A stretch of 64,000 nucleotides of DNA from Streptomyces sp. NBC_01788 (lineage in GTDB: Bacteria; Actinomycetota; Actinomycetes; Streptomycetales; Streptomycetaceae), in contig NZ_CP109090.1 of the NCBI RefSeq assembly GCF_035917575.1, forward strand, positions 1,984,001 through 2,048,000, written 5' to 3'. Both the position numbers and the translations under genes were made by a program. Under the pieces are notes generated by a model. It did not search any database, was not told the origin of the DNA, and saw only the letters and a list, made by a program, of their open reading frames with translations. Shown one piece after another: positions 15,957-25,159 of the stretch (position 1 is its first letter; every line of letters begins with the position of its first letter).

Positions 15957-17480
15957 GTGGCCCATGAGGTCGATCAGTCATTCCTGGCGCTGCCCCTGCG
16001 CGCCCTCGCCGACGCCGCGCTCGCACGTGCGCGTGCGCTCGGGGCCGAGCACGCGGACTTCCGGTTCGAGCGGGTGCGCAGCGCGTCCTGGCGGCTGCGG
16101 GACGGGCGGCCGGCCGGGTCGTCGGACACCACCGACCTGGGGTACGCGGTGCGGGTCGTGCACGGCGGGACGTGGGGGTTCGCCTCCGGGGTGGACCTGA
16201 CCATGGACGCGGCCGCCAAGGTGGCCTCGCAGGCCGTGACGATGGCCAAGCTGTCCGCCGAGGTGATCCGGGCCGCCGGGTCCGACGAGCGCGTGGAGCT
16301 CGCCGACGAGCCCGTGCATGCCGAGAAGACGTGGGTGTCGTCGTACGAGATCGACCCGTTCTCCGTCCCGGACCAGGAGAAGTCCGCGCTGCTCGCCGAG
16401 TGGAGCGCGCGGCTGCTCGCCGCCGACGGGGTCGACCATGTCGACGCCTCGCTGCTGACCGTGCACGAGAACAAGTTCTACGCCGACACGGCCGGGACCG
16501 TGACCACGCAGCAGCGGGTGCGGCTGCATCCGCAGCTCACCGCCGTCTCGGTGGACGACTCCAGCGGCGAGTTCGACTCGATGCGCACCCTCGCCCCGCC
16601 CGTCGGGCGCGGCTGGGAGTACCTCACCGGCACCGGCTGGGACTGGGAGGACGAGCTGGAGCGGATTCCCGGGCTGCTCGCCGAGAAGATGCGCGCGCCG
16701 AGCGTCGACGCCGGCGTCTACGACCTGGTCGTCGACCCCTCCAACCTGTGGCTGACCATCCACGAGTCCATCGGGCACGCCACCGAGCTGGACCGGGCCC
16801 TCGGCTACGAGGCGGCCTACGCGGGCACCTCCTTCGCCACCTTCGACCAGCTCGGCAAGCTGCCGTACGGCTCCGAGCTGATGAACGTCACCGGCGACCG
16901 CACCGCCGAGCACGGACTCGCCACCGTCGGCTACGACGACGAGGGCGTCGAGGCGCAGTCCTGGGACCTGGTCAAGGACGGCACGCTGGTCGGCTACCAG
17001 CTCGACCGCAGGATCGCGAGGCTGACCGGGTTCGAGCGGTCCAACGGGTGCGCCTTCGCCGACTCCCCGGGCCATGTGCCGGTGCAGCGCATGGCGAACG
17101 TGTCGCTCCAGCCGGACCCGGCGGGGCTGTCGACCGAGGATCTCATCGGGAGCGTCGACCGCGGGATCTACGTCGTCGGGGACCGGTCCTGGTCGATCGA
17201 CATGCAGCGCTACAACTTCCAGTTCACCGGTCAGCGGGCGTACCGGATCCGCAACGGCCGCCTCGACGGGCAGGTGCGGGACTTCGCCTACCAGGGCATC
17301 ACCCCCCAGTTCTGGGGCTCCATGGCCGCTGTGGGCGGCCCGCAGACGTACGTGCTGGGCGGCGCCTTCAACTGCGGCAAGGCACAGCCGGGCCAGATCG
17401 CGGCGGTCTCCCACGGCTGCCCGTCGGCCCTCTTCAAGGGCGTCAACATCCTTAACACCACGCAGGAGGCCGGTCGATGA
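15957..17480 (+). CDS. tldD: TldD-family metalloprotease
   Basis: 507 residues from GTG 15957, with GGGAGG 7-8 bases before it. The zinc-binding HExxxH motif is HESIGH at residues 269-274, within a conserved block near IHESIGHATELDRALG. The C-terminal half carries the typical GSMAAVGGPQTY and GGAFNCGKAQPGQ stretches. TldD and TldE form a heterodimeric protease that, in E. coli, trims the microcin B17 leader and unfolded peptides. tldE follows with an ATGA overlap. No peptide-precursor gene is seen nearby, so a housekeeping role is likely. Confidence 0.92.
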   Translation: MAHEVDQSFLALPLRALADAALARARALGAEHADFRFERVRSASWRLRDGRPAGSSDTTDLGYAVRVVHGGTWGFASGVDLTMDAAAKVASQAVTMAKLSAEVIRAAGSDERVELADEPVHAEKTWVSSYEIDPFSVPDQEKSALLAEWSARLLAADGVDHVDASLLTVHENKFYADTAGTVTTQQRVRLHPQLTAVSVDDSSGEFDSMRTLAPPVGRGWEYLTGTGWDWEDELERIPGLLAEKMRAPSVDAGVYDLVVDPSNLWLTIHESIGHATELDRALGYEAAYAGTSFATFDQLGKLPYGSELMNVTGDRTAEHGLATVGYDDEGVEAQSWDLVKDGTLVGYQLDRRIARLTGFERSNGCAFADSPGHVPVQRMANVSLQPDPAGLSTEDLIGSVDRGIYVVGDRSWSIDMQRYNFQFTGQRAYRIRNGRLDGQVRDFAYQGITPQFWGSMAAVGGPQTYVLGGAFNCGKAQPGQIAAVSHGCPSALFKGVNILNTTQEAGR

Positions 17481-18871
17481 GCCCGCGTACCAGCAAGCCG
17501 CACGAGGTCGTCGAGCGTGCCCTGGCTCTGTCCCGGGCCGACGGGTGCGTCGTGATCGCCGACGAGCAGTCCACCGCCAATCTGCGCTGGGCGGGCAACG
17601 CGCTGACGACGAACGGTGTCACGCGCGGCCGCACCCTCACCGTGATCGCGACCGTCGGCGGCCGGGAAGGCACCGCCTCGGGCGTGGTGTCGAGGGCCGC
17701 CGTGACCGAGGACGAGCTGGAGCCGCTGGTGCGGGCCGCGGAGGCAGCCGCACACGGGGCCGGACCCGCCGAGGACGCCCAGCCGCTGGTCACGGACGTA
17801 CCCCAGTCCCCCGGCTTCACCGACGCGCCCGCCGAGACCTCCTCCGCGGTGTTCGCGGACTTCGCGCCCGCGCTCGGCGAGTCGTTCGCACGCGCGCGTG
17901 CCGGTGGCCGCGAACTGTACGGCTTCGCCAACCACGAGATGGTGTCGACCTACCTGGGCACGTCGACGGGCCTGCGGCTGCGCCACGACCAGCCGTCCGG
18001 GACGCTGGAGCTGAACGCCAAGTCCCCGGACCGCACCCGCTCGGCTTGGGCCGGGCGCTCCACGCGGGACTTCAAGGACGTCGACCCGGCGGCGCTGGAC
18101 GCGGAGCTGGCCGAACGGCTCGGCTGGGCGGAGCGCCGGATCGAGCTGCCCGCCGGACGGTACGAGACGCTGCTGCCGCCGACGGCGGTGGCGGACCTGC
18201 TGATCTACCAGATGTGGTCGTCCTCGGGCCGGGACGCCGCCGAGGGGCGCACGGTGTTCTCCAAGCCGGGCGGCGGCACCCGGGTCGGGGCGAAGCTGAC
18301 CGGGCTGCCGCTGACCCTGCGCAGCGATCCGCACGAGCCCGGACTGGAGTGCGCCCCCTTCGTGGTCGCGCACTCCTCGGGCGAGGACCAGTCGGTGTTC
18401 GACAACGGGCTGCCCGTCGCGCCGACGGAGTGGATCGCCGGCGGCGAGCTGAGGCATCTGCTGACCACCCGGCACAGCGCGGCCCTGACCGGGCTGCCGC
18501 TCGCGCCGGCGGCCGGGAACCTGATCCTGGACGGCGGCGAGGACCGCTCGCTGGCGGAGATGGTCGCGGACACCGAGCTGGGGCTGCTGCTCACCTGTCT
18601 GTGGTACATCCGCGAGGTGGACCCCGCGACGCTGCTGCTCACGGGCCTGACCCGGGACGGTGTGTACCTCGTGGAGGACGGCGAGGTCACCGGCGAGGTC
18701 AACAACTTCCGGTTCAACGAGTCGCCGGTGGACGTGCTGGGCCGGGCGACGGAGGCCGGGCGGACCGAGAAGACGCTGCCCAGGGAGTGGAGCGACTACT
18801 TCACCCGGGCCGCGATGCCGGCGCTGCGCGTCCCGGAATTCAACATGAGCTCTGTCAGTCAGGGCGTATAA
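17477..18871 (+). CDS. tldE: TldE/PmbA-family subunit
   Basis: 464 residues from ATG 17477, which overlaps the tldD stop, with AGGAGG just upstream. It is the PmbA/TldE partner, homologous to TldD but without the HExxxH motif, as expected. In the TldD/E complex it completes the proteolytic chamber while TldD supplies the metal site. It ends 77 bases before tyrS on the same strand, so read-through into tyrS is possible. Confidence 0.9.
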   Translation: MSPRTSKPHEVVERALALSRADGCVVIADEQSTANLRWAGNALTTNGVTRGRTLTVIATVGGREGTASGVVSRAAVTEDELEPLVRAAEAAAHGAGPAEDAQPLVTDVPQSPGFTDAPAETSSAVFADFAPALGESFARARAGGRELYGFANHEMVSTYLGTSTGLRLRHDQPSGTLELNAKSPDRTRSAWAGRSTRDFKDVDPAALDAELAERLGWAERRIELPAGRYETLLPPTAVADLLIYQMWSSSGRDAAEGRTVFSKPGGGTRVGAKLTGLPLTLRSDPHEPGLECAPFVVAHSSGEDQSVFDNGLPVAPTEWIAGGELRHLLTTRHSAALTGLPLAPAAGNLILDGGEDRSLAEMVADTELGLLLTCLWYIREVDPATLLLTGLTRDGVYLVEDGEVTGEVNNFRFNESPVDVLGRATEAGRTEKTLPREWSDYFTRAAMPALRVPEFNMSSVSQGV

Positions 18872-18948
18872 CCTCGTAGTCGGCTGTCACCCGACTGCCC
18901 GAAGAGCACCGAGCGCGCACCGAGCCGCATCTAGGAGACACGAGAACC

Positions 18949-20217
18949 GTGACGGACATCGTCGACGAGCTGAAGTGGCGTGGGCTGTTCGCCCTGTCCA
19001 CCGACGAGGACGCCTTGCGCAAGGCGCTCGCGGACGGTCCCGTCACGTTCTATTGCGGCTTCGACCCGACGGCGCCGTCACTGCACGTGGGGCACCTGGT
19101 GCAGGTGCTCACCGTGCGCCGGCTCCAGCAGGCCGGGCACCGGCCGCTGGCGCTGGTCGGCGGCGCCACGGGCCTGATCGGCGACCCCCGCCCGACCGCC
19201 GAGCGCACGCTGAACGACCCGGAGACGGTGGCCGGCTGGGTGGACCGGCTGCGCGGCCAGATCGAGCCGTTCCTGTCCTTCGAGGGCGAGAACGCCGCCG
19301 TGATGGTGAACAACCTCGACTGGACGCAGGGCCTGTCCGCGATCGAGTTCCTGCGGGACATCGGCAAGCACTTCCGGGTCAACAAGATGCTGACGAAGGA
19401 CTCCGTCGCCCGTCGCCTGGAGTCCGACCAGGGCATCAGCTACACCGAGTTCAGCTACCAGATCCTCCAGGGCATGGACTTCCTCCAGCTCTACCGGAGG
19501 TACGGCTGCACGCTCCAGCAGGGCGGCAGCGACCAGTGGGGCAACCTCACGGCGGGCCTCGACCTGATCCACCGCCTGGAGCCGGACGCGGCGGCGCACG
19601 CGCTCGCGACGCCGCTGATGACCAAGGCGGACGGCACCAAGTTCGGCAAGACCGAGGGCGGCGCGGTCTGGCTCGACGCGGAGATGACGACGCCGTACGC
19701 GTTCTACCAGTTCTGGCTGAACGTGGACGACCGTGACATCTCCCGCTACATGCGCATCCTGTCCTTCAAGTCCCGCGAGGAGCTGGAGGAGCTGGAGCGG
19801 CAGACCGAGGAGCGCCCGCAGGCCCGGGCCGCGCAGCGCGCGCTGGCCGAGGAGCTGACGACGCTGGTGCACGGCGCCGGGCAGACGGCCGCCGTGATTG
19901 CCGCGTCCAAGGCGCTGTTCGGGCAGGGCGAGCTGACCGGGCTGGACGAGCGGACCCTGGCGGCGGCGCTGTCGGAGGTGCCGCGCGCCGAGGTCGCCGA
20001 GCTCGGCCCGGTGGTCGACCTGCTCGCGGAGGTCGGCCTGGTGCCCAGCAAGTCGGCCGCGCGCCGCACGGTGAAGGAGGGCGGCGCCTACGTGAACAAC
20101 GTCAAGGTCACCGCCGAGGACGCGGTCCCCGCCAAGGACGACCTGCTGCACGGCCGCTGGCTGGTGCTGCGCCGGGGCAAGAAGAACCTGGCGGCGGTCG
20201 AGGTCACGAGCGGCTGA
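18949..20217 (+). CDS. tyrS: Tyrosyl-tRNA synthetase
   Basis: 422 residues, the usual length for bacterial TyrRS, starting at GTG 18949 with AGGAG 11-12 bases upstream. Class I signatures are HVGH (residues 46-49) for HIGH and KFGKT (231-235) for KMSKS. The tyrosine and tRNA-binding block [17 protein letters not shown] is present, and a C-terminal S4-like RNA-binding domain follows (~355-415: [17 protein letters not shown]). It charges tRNA-Tyr in the cytoplasm. I see no T-box leader in the short upstream gap. Confidence 0.97.
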   Translation: MTDIVDELKWRGLFALSTDEDALRKALADGPVTFYCGFDPTAPSLHVGHLVQVLTVRRLQQAGHRPLALVGGATGLIGDPRPTAERTLNDPETVAGWVDRLRGQIEPFLSFEGENAAVMVNNLDWTQGLSAIEFLRDIGKHFRVNKMLTKDSVARRLESDQGISYTEFSYQILQGMDFLQLYRRYGCTLQQGGSDQWGNLTAGLDLIHRLEPDAAAHALATPLMTKADGTKFGKTEGGAVWLDAEMTTPYAFYQFWLNVDDRDISRYMRILSFKSREELEELERQTEERPQARAAQRALAEELTTLVHGAGQTAAVIAASKALFGQGELTGLDERTLAAALSEVPRAEVAELGPVVDLLAEVGLVPSKSAARRTVKEGGAYVNNVKVTAEDAVPAKDDLLHGRWLVLRRGKKNLAAVEVTSG

Positions 20218-20238
20218 GCCCGGACGCGGGTCAGGTGT

Positions 20239-20280
20239 GAAGGGGCGGTCCACCCGGATTTTCCGGTGGCCCGCCCCTTC
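20239..20280 (+). terminator. tyrS terminator hairpin
   Basis: A 10-bp outer stem (GAAGGGGCGG 20239-20248 with 20271-20280) and an inner CCACC/GGTGG stem lie 22 bases after the tyrS stop. No U tract follows. Confidence 0.8.
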
Positions 20281-20306
20281 GGCCGTCCCGCGGAACCGTG
20301 CGGACC

Positions 20307-20366
20307 CTAGTACCGCGGCAGGCAACGTCTACGCGACGGGGCGAACGTTGCCTGTCGGGGCACTAG
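20307..20366 (-). terminator. Hairpin at the 3' end of the GlsB-type gene
   Basis: A perfect 10-bp stem (CAGGCAACGT 20319-20328 with 20345-20354, 16-base loop) is enclosed by a CTAGT/ACTAG pair at 20307-20311 and 20362-20366. The outer arm overlaps the TAG stop of the minus-strand membrane-protein gene. It probably terminates that gene, and together with the tyrS hairpin it insulates two convergent units. Confidence 0.65.
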
Positions 20367-20653
20367 GCCCGCTGGGCGTCCTCCCGCTTCCTGTTTCCCC
20401 ACAGCGCCATGTACGCCATGTCGCCGACGAAAACGATGATGATCGCGGCCACGAGCTGGAAGAAGTGCCTGCTCCAGTCGATGCCGCGGGTCGAGGCGAC
20501 CCCGACCGTGCGGGCGACCGCGTTGCCGACGGTCGCGCCGAGCATGCCGAAGATCGTGGTGAGCCAGAGCGGGCTGTGCTGCTTGCCCGGGATGACCGCC
20601 TTCGCGATCAGCCCCAGCACCAGTCCCACGATGATCGCCCACAACCAGCCCAT
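20363..20653 (-). CDS. GlsB/YeaQ/YmgE-family stress membrane protein
   Basis: 96 residues from ATG 20653, with AGGAGG 6 bases upstream. Three hydrophobic helices: MGWLWAIIVGLVLGLIAKAV, then WLTTIFGMLGATVGNAVA, then FFQLVAAIIIVFVGDMAYMAL. The GLIAKAVIPGK and GMLGATVGN motifs are those of the transglycosylase-associated/GlsB family. These small inner-membrane proteins are linked with general stress responses, but their biochemical role is not known. Monocistronic, convergent with tyrS. Confidence 0.88.
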   Translation of the reverse strand: MGWLWAIIVGLVLGLIAKAVIPGKQHSPLWLTTIFGMLGATVGNAVARTVGVASTRGIDWSRHFFQLVAAIIIVFVGDMAYMALWGNRKREDAQRA

Positions 20654-20912
20654 GGCTGCCTCCTCGTCCCGCTCGACGTGAGCGTTACGCCCAGTGTCGG
20701 GGCGGCTTCGCCGCGTCGCACCCCGGGCGCGGCCGCCGGAGGCCGCGGGGACGCGGGCCGAGGGCCGTTGACGCAGGCAGAACGGCGGCCCCGCCCTCGT
20801 GGGCGCCGGGAACGCGGCGTAACGTGGAGTGTGTACGGGCCGTTGTCCCGACCGGTCACGGACCGGACGCGGGCCGGGGAGTTGTCCGATGCGGGCGAAT
20901 GGTGGACGGGTG

Positions 20913-21311
20913 ATGCGGAAAGTGCACGGCGAGGGCAATGCCCAGGTGTTCCGGATCACGGGAGCCCGGACGGGCCTTCAGGAGGACGTGCGCGGCCGGC
21001 AGCGCCGGTACGTCATCTCGATGTCGATCCGTACGGCGTCGGTGATCCTCGCGGTGGCGCTGTGGAACGTCGAGCGGTACGTGGCGATCGTGGCGCTGGT
21101 GCTCGGGGCCGTGCTGCCCTACATCGCCGTGGTCATCGCGAACGCGGGTCGGGAGGGCGCGCCCAAACTGCCGTCGACGTTCGTCGCCATGCCGCCGAAA
21201 CCGATGATCACGCCGCCGGGCGCCGACGACGGTTTCACCGGGTCCGCCACGGAGGACACCGCGGGTGACACCGCTGCCGGGACCGCGCGCGAGCCGCGTG
21301 AGAGCGCTTGA
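20913..21311 (+). CDS. DUF3099 membrane protein
   Basis: 132 residues. ATG 20913 is preferred because the conserved family sequence (MRKVHGEGNAQVFRITGARTG) begins there. Two transmembrane helices lie around residues 38-57 and 62-83, joined by WNVERY, followed by a Thr/Ala/Asp-rich C-terminal tail. DUF3099 is common in actinomycetes and has no assigned function. It stands alone between the divergent GlsB-type gene and a small conserved gene. Confidence 0.82.
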   Translation: MRKVHGEGNAQVFRITGARTGLQEDVRGRQRRYVISMSIRTASVILAVALWNVERYVAIVALVLGAVLPYIAVVIANAGREGAPKLPSTFVAMPPKPMITPPGADDGFTGSATEDTAGDTAAGTAREPRESA

Positions 21312-21424
21312 CCTGGACCGTCCCGGCGGCCGGACGGCAGCCTCTCGGGAAGCTCAGGAAAAGCTCAGATCAATCATGTTGTTCCGGTGCCGGGCTGTGG
21401 GTTACCCGTGACATACTTCCTACG

Positions 21425-21492
21425 CGCTCCGCATCCCCCGTCGGAGCGACAGACCGACGCCGGGCAGCTCCCCCCGTGGCTGCTCGGCGTCG
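21425..21492 (+). promoter_or_regulatory. Double hairpin before the 80-residue protein gene
   Basis: Two adjacent stems lie in the 211-base gap: CGCTCCG/CGGAGCG (21425-21431 with 21442-21448) and a near-perfect 14-bp stem (21455-21468 with 21479-21492, one G-T type mismatch). The second ends 30 bases before the GTG at 21523. They could terminate the DUF3099 transcript or form a 5' leader structure. Confidence 0.5.
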
Positions 21493-21522
21493 CCTTGTGT
21501 GCCGTGGCTGTGAGATGAACCC

Positions 21523-21765
21523 GTGACCGACGAGACCCCGATCTGCTCCGCCAAGGGCTGCCGTGTGGCCGCCGTGTGGGTGCTGGCCTGGAACAACCCG
21601 AAGATCCACACACCGGAGCGCCGCAAGACGTGGCTGGCGTGCGAGGAGCACCGGGAGCACCTGTCGCAGTTCCTCGGTGTGCGCGGCTTCCTGAAGGACG
21701 TGGTCCCCTTCGGCGAGTGGGAGGCGCGGAACGCCGCGGACGGCGACGCGGGCAGCGGCGCCTAA
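21523..21765 (+). CDS. Conserved small cysteine-containing protein
   Basis: 80 residues from GTG 21523. The sequence has CSAKGCR near residues 8-14, a WNNPKIHTP stretch, and ACEEHREHL near 39-47, so two Cys, a third Cys and His residues could bind a metal. I recognise it as a conserved actinobacterial hypothetical protein but know no function. Its 3' end overlaps that of moaA by 4 bases in convergent orientation, so the two messages are complementary there. Confidence 0.75.
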   Translation: MTDETPICSAKGCRVAAVWVLAWNNPKIHTPERRKTWLACEEHREHLSQFLGVRGFLKDVVPFGEWEARNAADGDAGSGA

Positions 21766-22751
21766 CCGCCGATCGCCGACATCGGCCGCTCCGGCTGGAC
21801 GAACGACGGGTCGTCGAGGCCCGCTCCCGCCTTCTTGCCCCACATCGCCACCCGCCAGATGTCGGCGATCTCCTCGTCGCGGGCGCCGGAGCGCAGCGCG
21901 GCGCGCAGGTCCGTCTCCTCGGTGGCGAACAGGCAGGTACGGACCTGGCCGTCGGCCGTGAGGCGGGTGCGGTCGCAGGCCGCGCAGAACGGGCGGGTGA
22001 CGGAGGCGATCACGCCGACGCGGTGCGGGCCGCCGTCCACGATCCAGCGTTCGGCCGGGGCCGAGCCGCGCTCCCCGGCCCTCTCGGGGGTCAGTTCGAA
22101 GCGGGTGCCCAGCGAGGTCAGGATCTCGGCCGCGGTCACCATGCCCTCCCGCTTCCAGCCGTGCTGGGCGTCCAGGGGCATCTGCTCGATGAAGCGGAGT
22201 TCGTAGTCGTGCTCCACCGCCCAGGCCAGGAGGTCCGGGGCCTCGTCCGCGTTCAGGTCGCGCATCAGGACGGTGTTGACCTTCACCGGGGTCAGGCCGG
22301 CCGCGTGGGCGGCTTCGAGGCCCTCGATGACGTCGTGATGGCGGTCCCGGCGGGTGAGCGCCTTGAAGACGTCCGGGCGCAGGGTGTCCAGGGAGACGTT
22401 GACCCGGTCCAGGCCGGCGTCCCTCAGGGCGGCCGCGGTGCGCTTCAGTCCGATCCCGTTGGTGGTGAGGGACATCCGGGGACGGGGAGCGAGGGCCGCG
22501 ACCCGCTCGACGATCCCGGCCAGGCCGGGGCGCAGCAGGGGTTCGCCGCCGGTGAAGCGGACCTCCGTGATGCCGAGGGAGGTGACGGCGATGTCGATCA
22601 GGCGGACGATCTCGTCGTCGGTGAGCAGCGTCGGCTTGGCCAGCCACTGCAGGCCCTCTTCCGGCATGCAGTACGAGCAGCGCAGGTTGCACCGGTCGGT
22701 CAGCGAGACCCTCAGGTCGGTGGCCACCCGGCCGTAGGTGTCGATGAGCAT
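21762..22751 (-). CDS. moaA: GTP 3',8-cyclase MoaA (molybdenum cofactor synthesis)
   Basis: 329 residues from ATG 22751, the usual MoaA length; a GGGAGG site precedes it, so an upstream in-frame start at 22790 is rejected. The radical-SAM cluster motif is C21-x3-C25-x2-C28, FTGGEPLLR follows, and the C-terminal second cluster has CAACDRTRL with a later Cys (VRTC). The chain ends in Gly-Gly, the conserved MoaA tail. It converts GTP to 3',8-cH2GTP in the first step of molybdopterin synthesis. No other moa gene is adjacent. Confidence 0.96.
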   Translation of the reverse strand: MLIDTYGRVATDLRVSLTDRCNLRCSYCMPEEGLQWLAKPTLLTDDEIVRLIDIAVTSLGITEVRFTGGEPLLRPGLAGIVERVAALAPRPRMSLTTNGIGLKRTAAALRDAGLDRVNVSLDTLRPDVFKALTRRDRHHDVIEGLEAAHAAGLTPVKVNTVLMRDLNADEAPDLLAWAVEHDYELRFIEQMPLDAQHGWKREGMVTAAEILTSLGTRFELTPERAGERGSAPAERWIVDGGPHRVGVIASVTRPFCAACDRTRLTADGQVRTCLFATEETDLRAALRSGARDEEIADIWRVAMWGKKAGAGLDDPSFVQPERPMSAIGG

Positions 22752-22865
22752 GTGGCCCCCTCCCTCGTCTCGGTCCATGTGGCGTACCACGCGGAGTTCC
22801 CGTCATTTGTGAGCCTACGTGACACCACTGACAACGACAGCGCCGGAAGTCACGAGATACGGCGC

Positions 22866-22895
22866 GGCCGCGTCGTAGGGACCTACGACGCGGCC
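22866..22895 (-). terminator. actP terminator hairpin
   Basis: A perfect 14-bp inverted repeat (22866-22879 with 22882-22895) starts 19 bases beyond the actP stop on the minus strand, before the moaA promoter region. Confidence 0.8.
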
Positions 22896-22914
22896 GGCCC
22901 GGACGGGTGGGCGC

Positions 22915-24546
22915 TCAGTGCGCTCCGGTGCCCGTCATGGAGCGCACCTCCAGTTCGGCGTACTTGCCGTCGTCCGGCGTCTCCTTGGACAGGAGGGTGC
23001 CCACGACGCCGAGCAGGAAGCCGACCGGGATCGAGATGAGGCCCGGGTTCTCCAGCGGGAACCAGTGGAAGTCGACGTCGGGGAACATCGACGTCGGCTT
23101 GCCCGACACCACCGGTGAGAACAGCACCAGGCCGACCGCGCTGACCAGGCCGCCGTAGATCGACCACAGGGCGCCGGAGGTGGTGAACCGCTTCCAGAAC
23201 AGGCTGTAGAGGATCGTGGGCAGGTTGGCGGAGGCGGCGACGGCGAAGGCGAGCGCGACCAGTCCGGCGACGTTCAGGTCGCGGGCGAGGGCGCCCAGGA
23301 CGATCGAGACCGCGCCGATGCCGACGGTCGCCCAGCGGGCCGCGGTCAGCTCCTGCTTCTCGGAGGCGGTGCCCTTCTTGATGACGTTGGCGTAGATGTC
23401 GTGGGCGAAGGAGGACGACGAGGCCAGGGTCAGGCCCGCGACGACGGCGAGGATCGTGGCGAAGGCGACGGCGGAGATGGACGCCAGCAGGATGGCGCCC
23501 CAGCTGGAGTCGACGCCGCCGAGGTGCAGGGCGAGCAGTGGCGCCGCGGTGTTGCCCGCCTTGTTGGAGGCGATGATCTCGTCGGGCTTGATGAGCGCGG
23601 CGGCGCCGAAGCCGAGCGCGAGGGTCATCAGGTAGAAGGCGCCGATCAGGCCGATCGCCCAGATCACCGACTTGCGGGCGGCCTTGGCCGTGGGGACGGT
23701 GTAGAAGCGGATCAGGATGTGCGGCAGACCGGCGGTGCCGAGGACCAGGGCGATGCCGAGCGAGAGGAAGTCGAGCTTGGTGGTGCCCGTGGCGCCGTAC
23801 TTCAGTCCGGGCTCCAGGAAGGCGGTGCCCTTGCCGCTGTTGGCGGCGGCCTTGCCGAGCAGGTCGGAGATGTTGAAGTTGAACTTCAGCATGACCAGGA
23901 AGGTGAGCAGCAGGGCACCGACGATGAGCAGGACGGCCTTGACCATCTGCACCCAGGTGGTGCCCTTCATGCCGCCGATGGTGACGTAGACGATCATCAG
24001 CACGCCGACCAGCGCGACGATGCCGATCTTGCCGCCGTCGCTGGTGATGCCGAGCAGCAGGGAGACCAGGACGCCGGCGCCGGCCATCTGGGCCAGCAGG
24101 TAGAAGATCGACACGACGATGGTGGAGGTGCCGGCGGCGGTGCGGACCGGGCGCTGGCGCATCCGGTAGGCCAGTACGTCGCCCATGGTGTACCGGCCGG
24201 AGTTGCGCAGCGGTTCGGCGACCAGGAGCAGGGCGACCAGCCAGGCGACGAGGAAGCCGATGGAGTACAGGAAGCCGTCGTAGCCGAACAGCGCGATGGC
24301 GCCGGCGATGCCGAGGAAGGACGCGGCGGACATGTAGTCGCCGGAGACGGCGAGGCCGTTCTGGAAGCCGGTGAACTGCCGTCCGCCGGCGTAGAAGTCG
24401 GCGGCGTCCTTGGTCTGCCGGCCGGCCCAGACGGTGATGACGAGGGTCGCGACGACGAACACCGAGAACAGGGTGATGATCAGCGGCCGGTGCTGGCTCG
24501 CCTCACCGGCCGCGAGGGTCAGCACGGGTGCGGTCGCGGGGCTCAT
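22915..24546 (-). CDS. actP: Cation/acetate symporter (solute:sodium symporter family)
   Basis: 543 residues from ATG 24546, which overlaps the DUF485 stop as ATGA. It has about 13 hydrophobic helices and SSS-family landmarks: FYAGGRQFTGFQNGLAVSGDYMSAASFLG near residues 50-80, and GTAGLPHILIRFYTVPTAKAARKS near 285-310. The close match to ActP suggests uptake of acetate or similar short carboxylates with a cation. The DUF485 protein upstream is the usual YjcH-type partner, and the two are translationally coupled. Confidence 0.92.
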   Translation of the reverse strand: MSPATAPVLTLAAGEASQHRPLIITLFSVFVVATLVITVWAGRQTKDAADFYAGGRQFTGFQNGLAVSGDYMSAASFLGIAGAIALFGYDGFLYSIGFLVAWLVALLLVAEPLRNSGRYTMGDVLAYRMRQRPVRTAAGTSTIVVSIFYLLAQMAGAGVLVSLLLGITSDGGKIGIVALVGVLMIVYVTIGGMKGTTWVQMVKAVLLIVGALLLTFLVMLKFNFNISDLLGKAAANSGKGTAFLEPGLKYGATGTTKLDFLSLGIALVLGTAGLPHILIRFYTVPTAKAARKSVIWAIGLIGAFYLMTLALGFGAAALIKPDEIIASNKAGNTAAPLLALHLGGVDSSWGAILLASISAVAFATILAVVAGLTLASSSSFAHDIYANVIKKGTASEKQELTAARWATVGIGAVSIVLGALARDLNVAGLVALAFAVAASANLPTILYSLFWKRFTTSGALWSIYGGLVSAVGLVLFSPVVSGKPTSMFPDVDFHWFPLENPGLISIPVGFLLGVVGTLLSKETPDDGKYAELEVRSMTGTGAH

Positions 24547-24899
24547 TCGGTGCCCTCCATCCGGGACTTGATGGCTTCGGCCTTGGGGTCGAGCTTGGCG
24601 GCGGCGTGCCGCGCGTACCACCAGGCGATGAGGAACGTGGTGAGGAACTGGGCGAGGCCCAGGGCGAGGGCGACGTTGATGTTCCCGAACAGCTGGGTGC
24701 CCATGAAGCCGCCGGCGTAGTTGGAGAGCAGCACGTACAGCAGGTACCAGGCGATGAAGGCGACGGTCAGCGGGAAGGCGAAGGATCGGTAGGAGCGGCG
24801 CAGTTCGCCGAACTCCGCGCTGTCCCGCACCGCGACGAACTCCTCGGTGGTCGGGAGTGGGGCCTGGGTCTTCGAGGGTGGCGGTGTCTCGGTGGCCAC
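24543..24899 (-). CDS. DUF485 membrane protein (YjcH-like)
   Basis: 118 residues from GTG 24899, with AGGAG 7 bases upstream. A hydrophilic N-terminus is followed by two helices (SFAFPLTVAFIAWYLLYVLLSNYA and VALALGLAQFLTTFLIAWWYARHA). DUF485 genes are nearly always found just before actP-type symporters, as here with a 4-base overlap. It probably helps symporter assembly or function; the mechanism is unknown. Confidence 0.9.
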   Translation of the reverse strand: MATETPPPSKTQAPLPTTEEFVAVRDSAEFGELRRSYRSFAFPLTVAFIAWYLLYVLLSNYAGGFMGTQLFGNINVALALGLAQFLTTFLIAWWYARHAAAKLDPKAEAIKSRMEGTE

Positions 24900-25005
24900 G
24901 TCGGTCTCCTCGCGTGTCGGATGCGGTTGGGACGGGGGCCCGATCGTGCTTCGGTTCCCCGCCCAAGGTCCACGGCGCCACGCGGTGACCGGTTCAAGTC
25001 CTGTT

Positions 25006-25051
25006 GGTTGTTTCGCAACCGGTCTGAACAAGTCATTGCTAAGTCATTGCT
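25006..25051. promoter_or_regulatory. Hairpin and tandem repeat between actP operon and subtilase
   Basis: The 260-base divergent gap holds GGTTG-TTTCG-CAACC (25006-25020) and an exact tandem repeat of AAGTCATTGCT at 25030-25040 and 25041-25051. Tandem 11-mers lie on one face of the helix, so they could bind a regulator of the protease gene, the actP operon or both. The regulator is unknown. Confidence 0.4.
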
Positions 25052-25159
25052 GGTGGAGGAGGCGGCAAGATAGCTTCACCCTGCACCACCCGTCATGTAC
25101 CTGCGGGGCCGCCCACCTGCGGCCCTTGCCTGCCTGTACCCGGATGATGTGGGGACCCC

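Noticed and set aside
15957..18871. TldD/TldE as part of a modified-peptide (RiPP) cluster
   Set aside because: No precursor peptide, modifying enzyme or exporter gene lies nearby; the pair is conserved core in actinomycetes.
18872..18948. T-box leader for tyrS
   Set aside because: The gap is only 77 bases and shows no T-box sequence or specifier stem.
23401..24720. Long plus-strand frame opposite actP
   Set aside because: Low-complexity Gly/Asp/Gln protein antisense to a multi-helix transporter; no domain visible.
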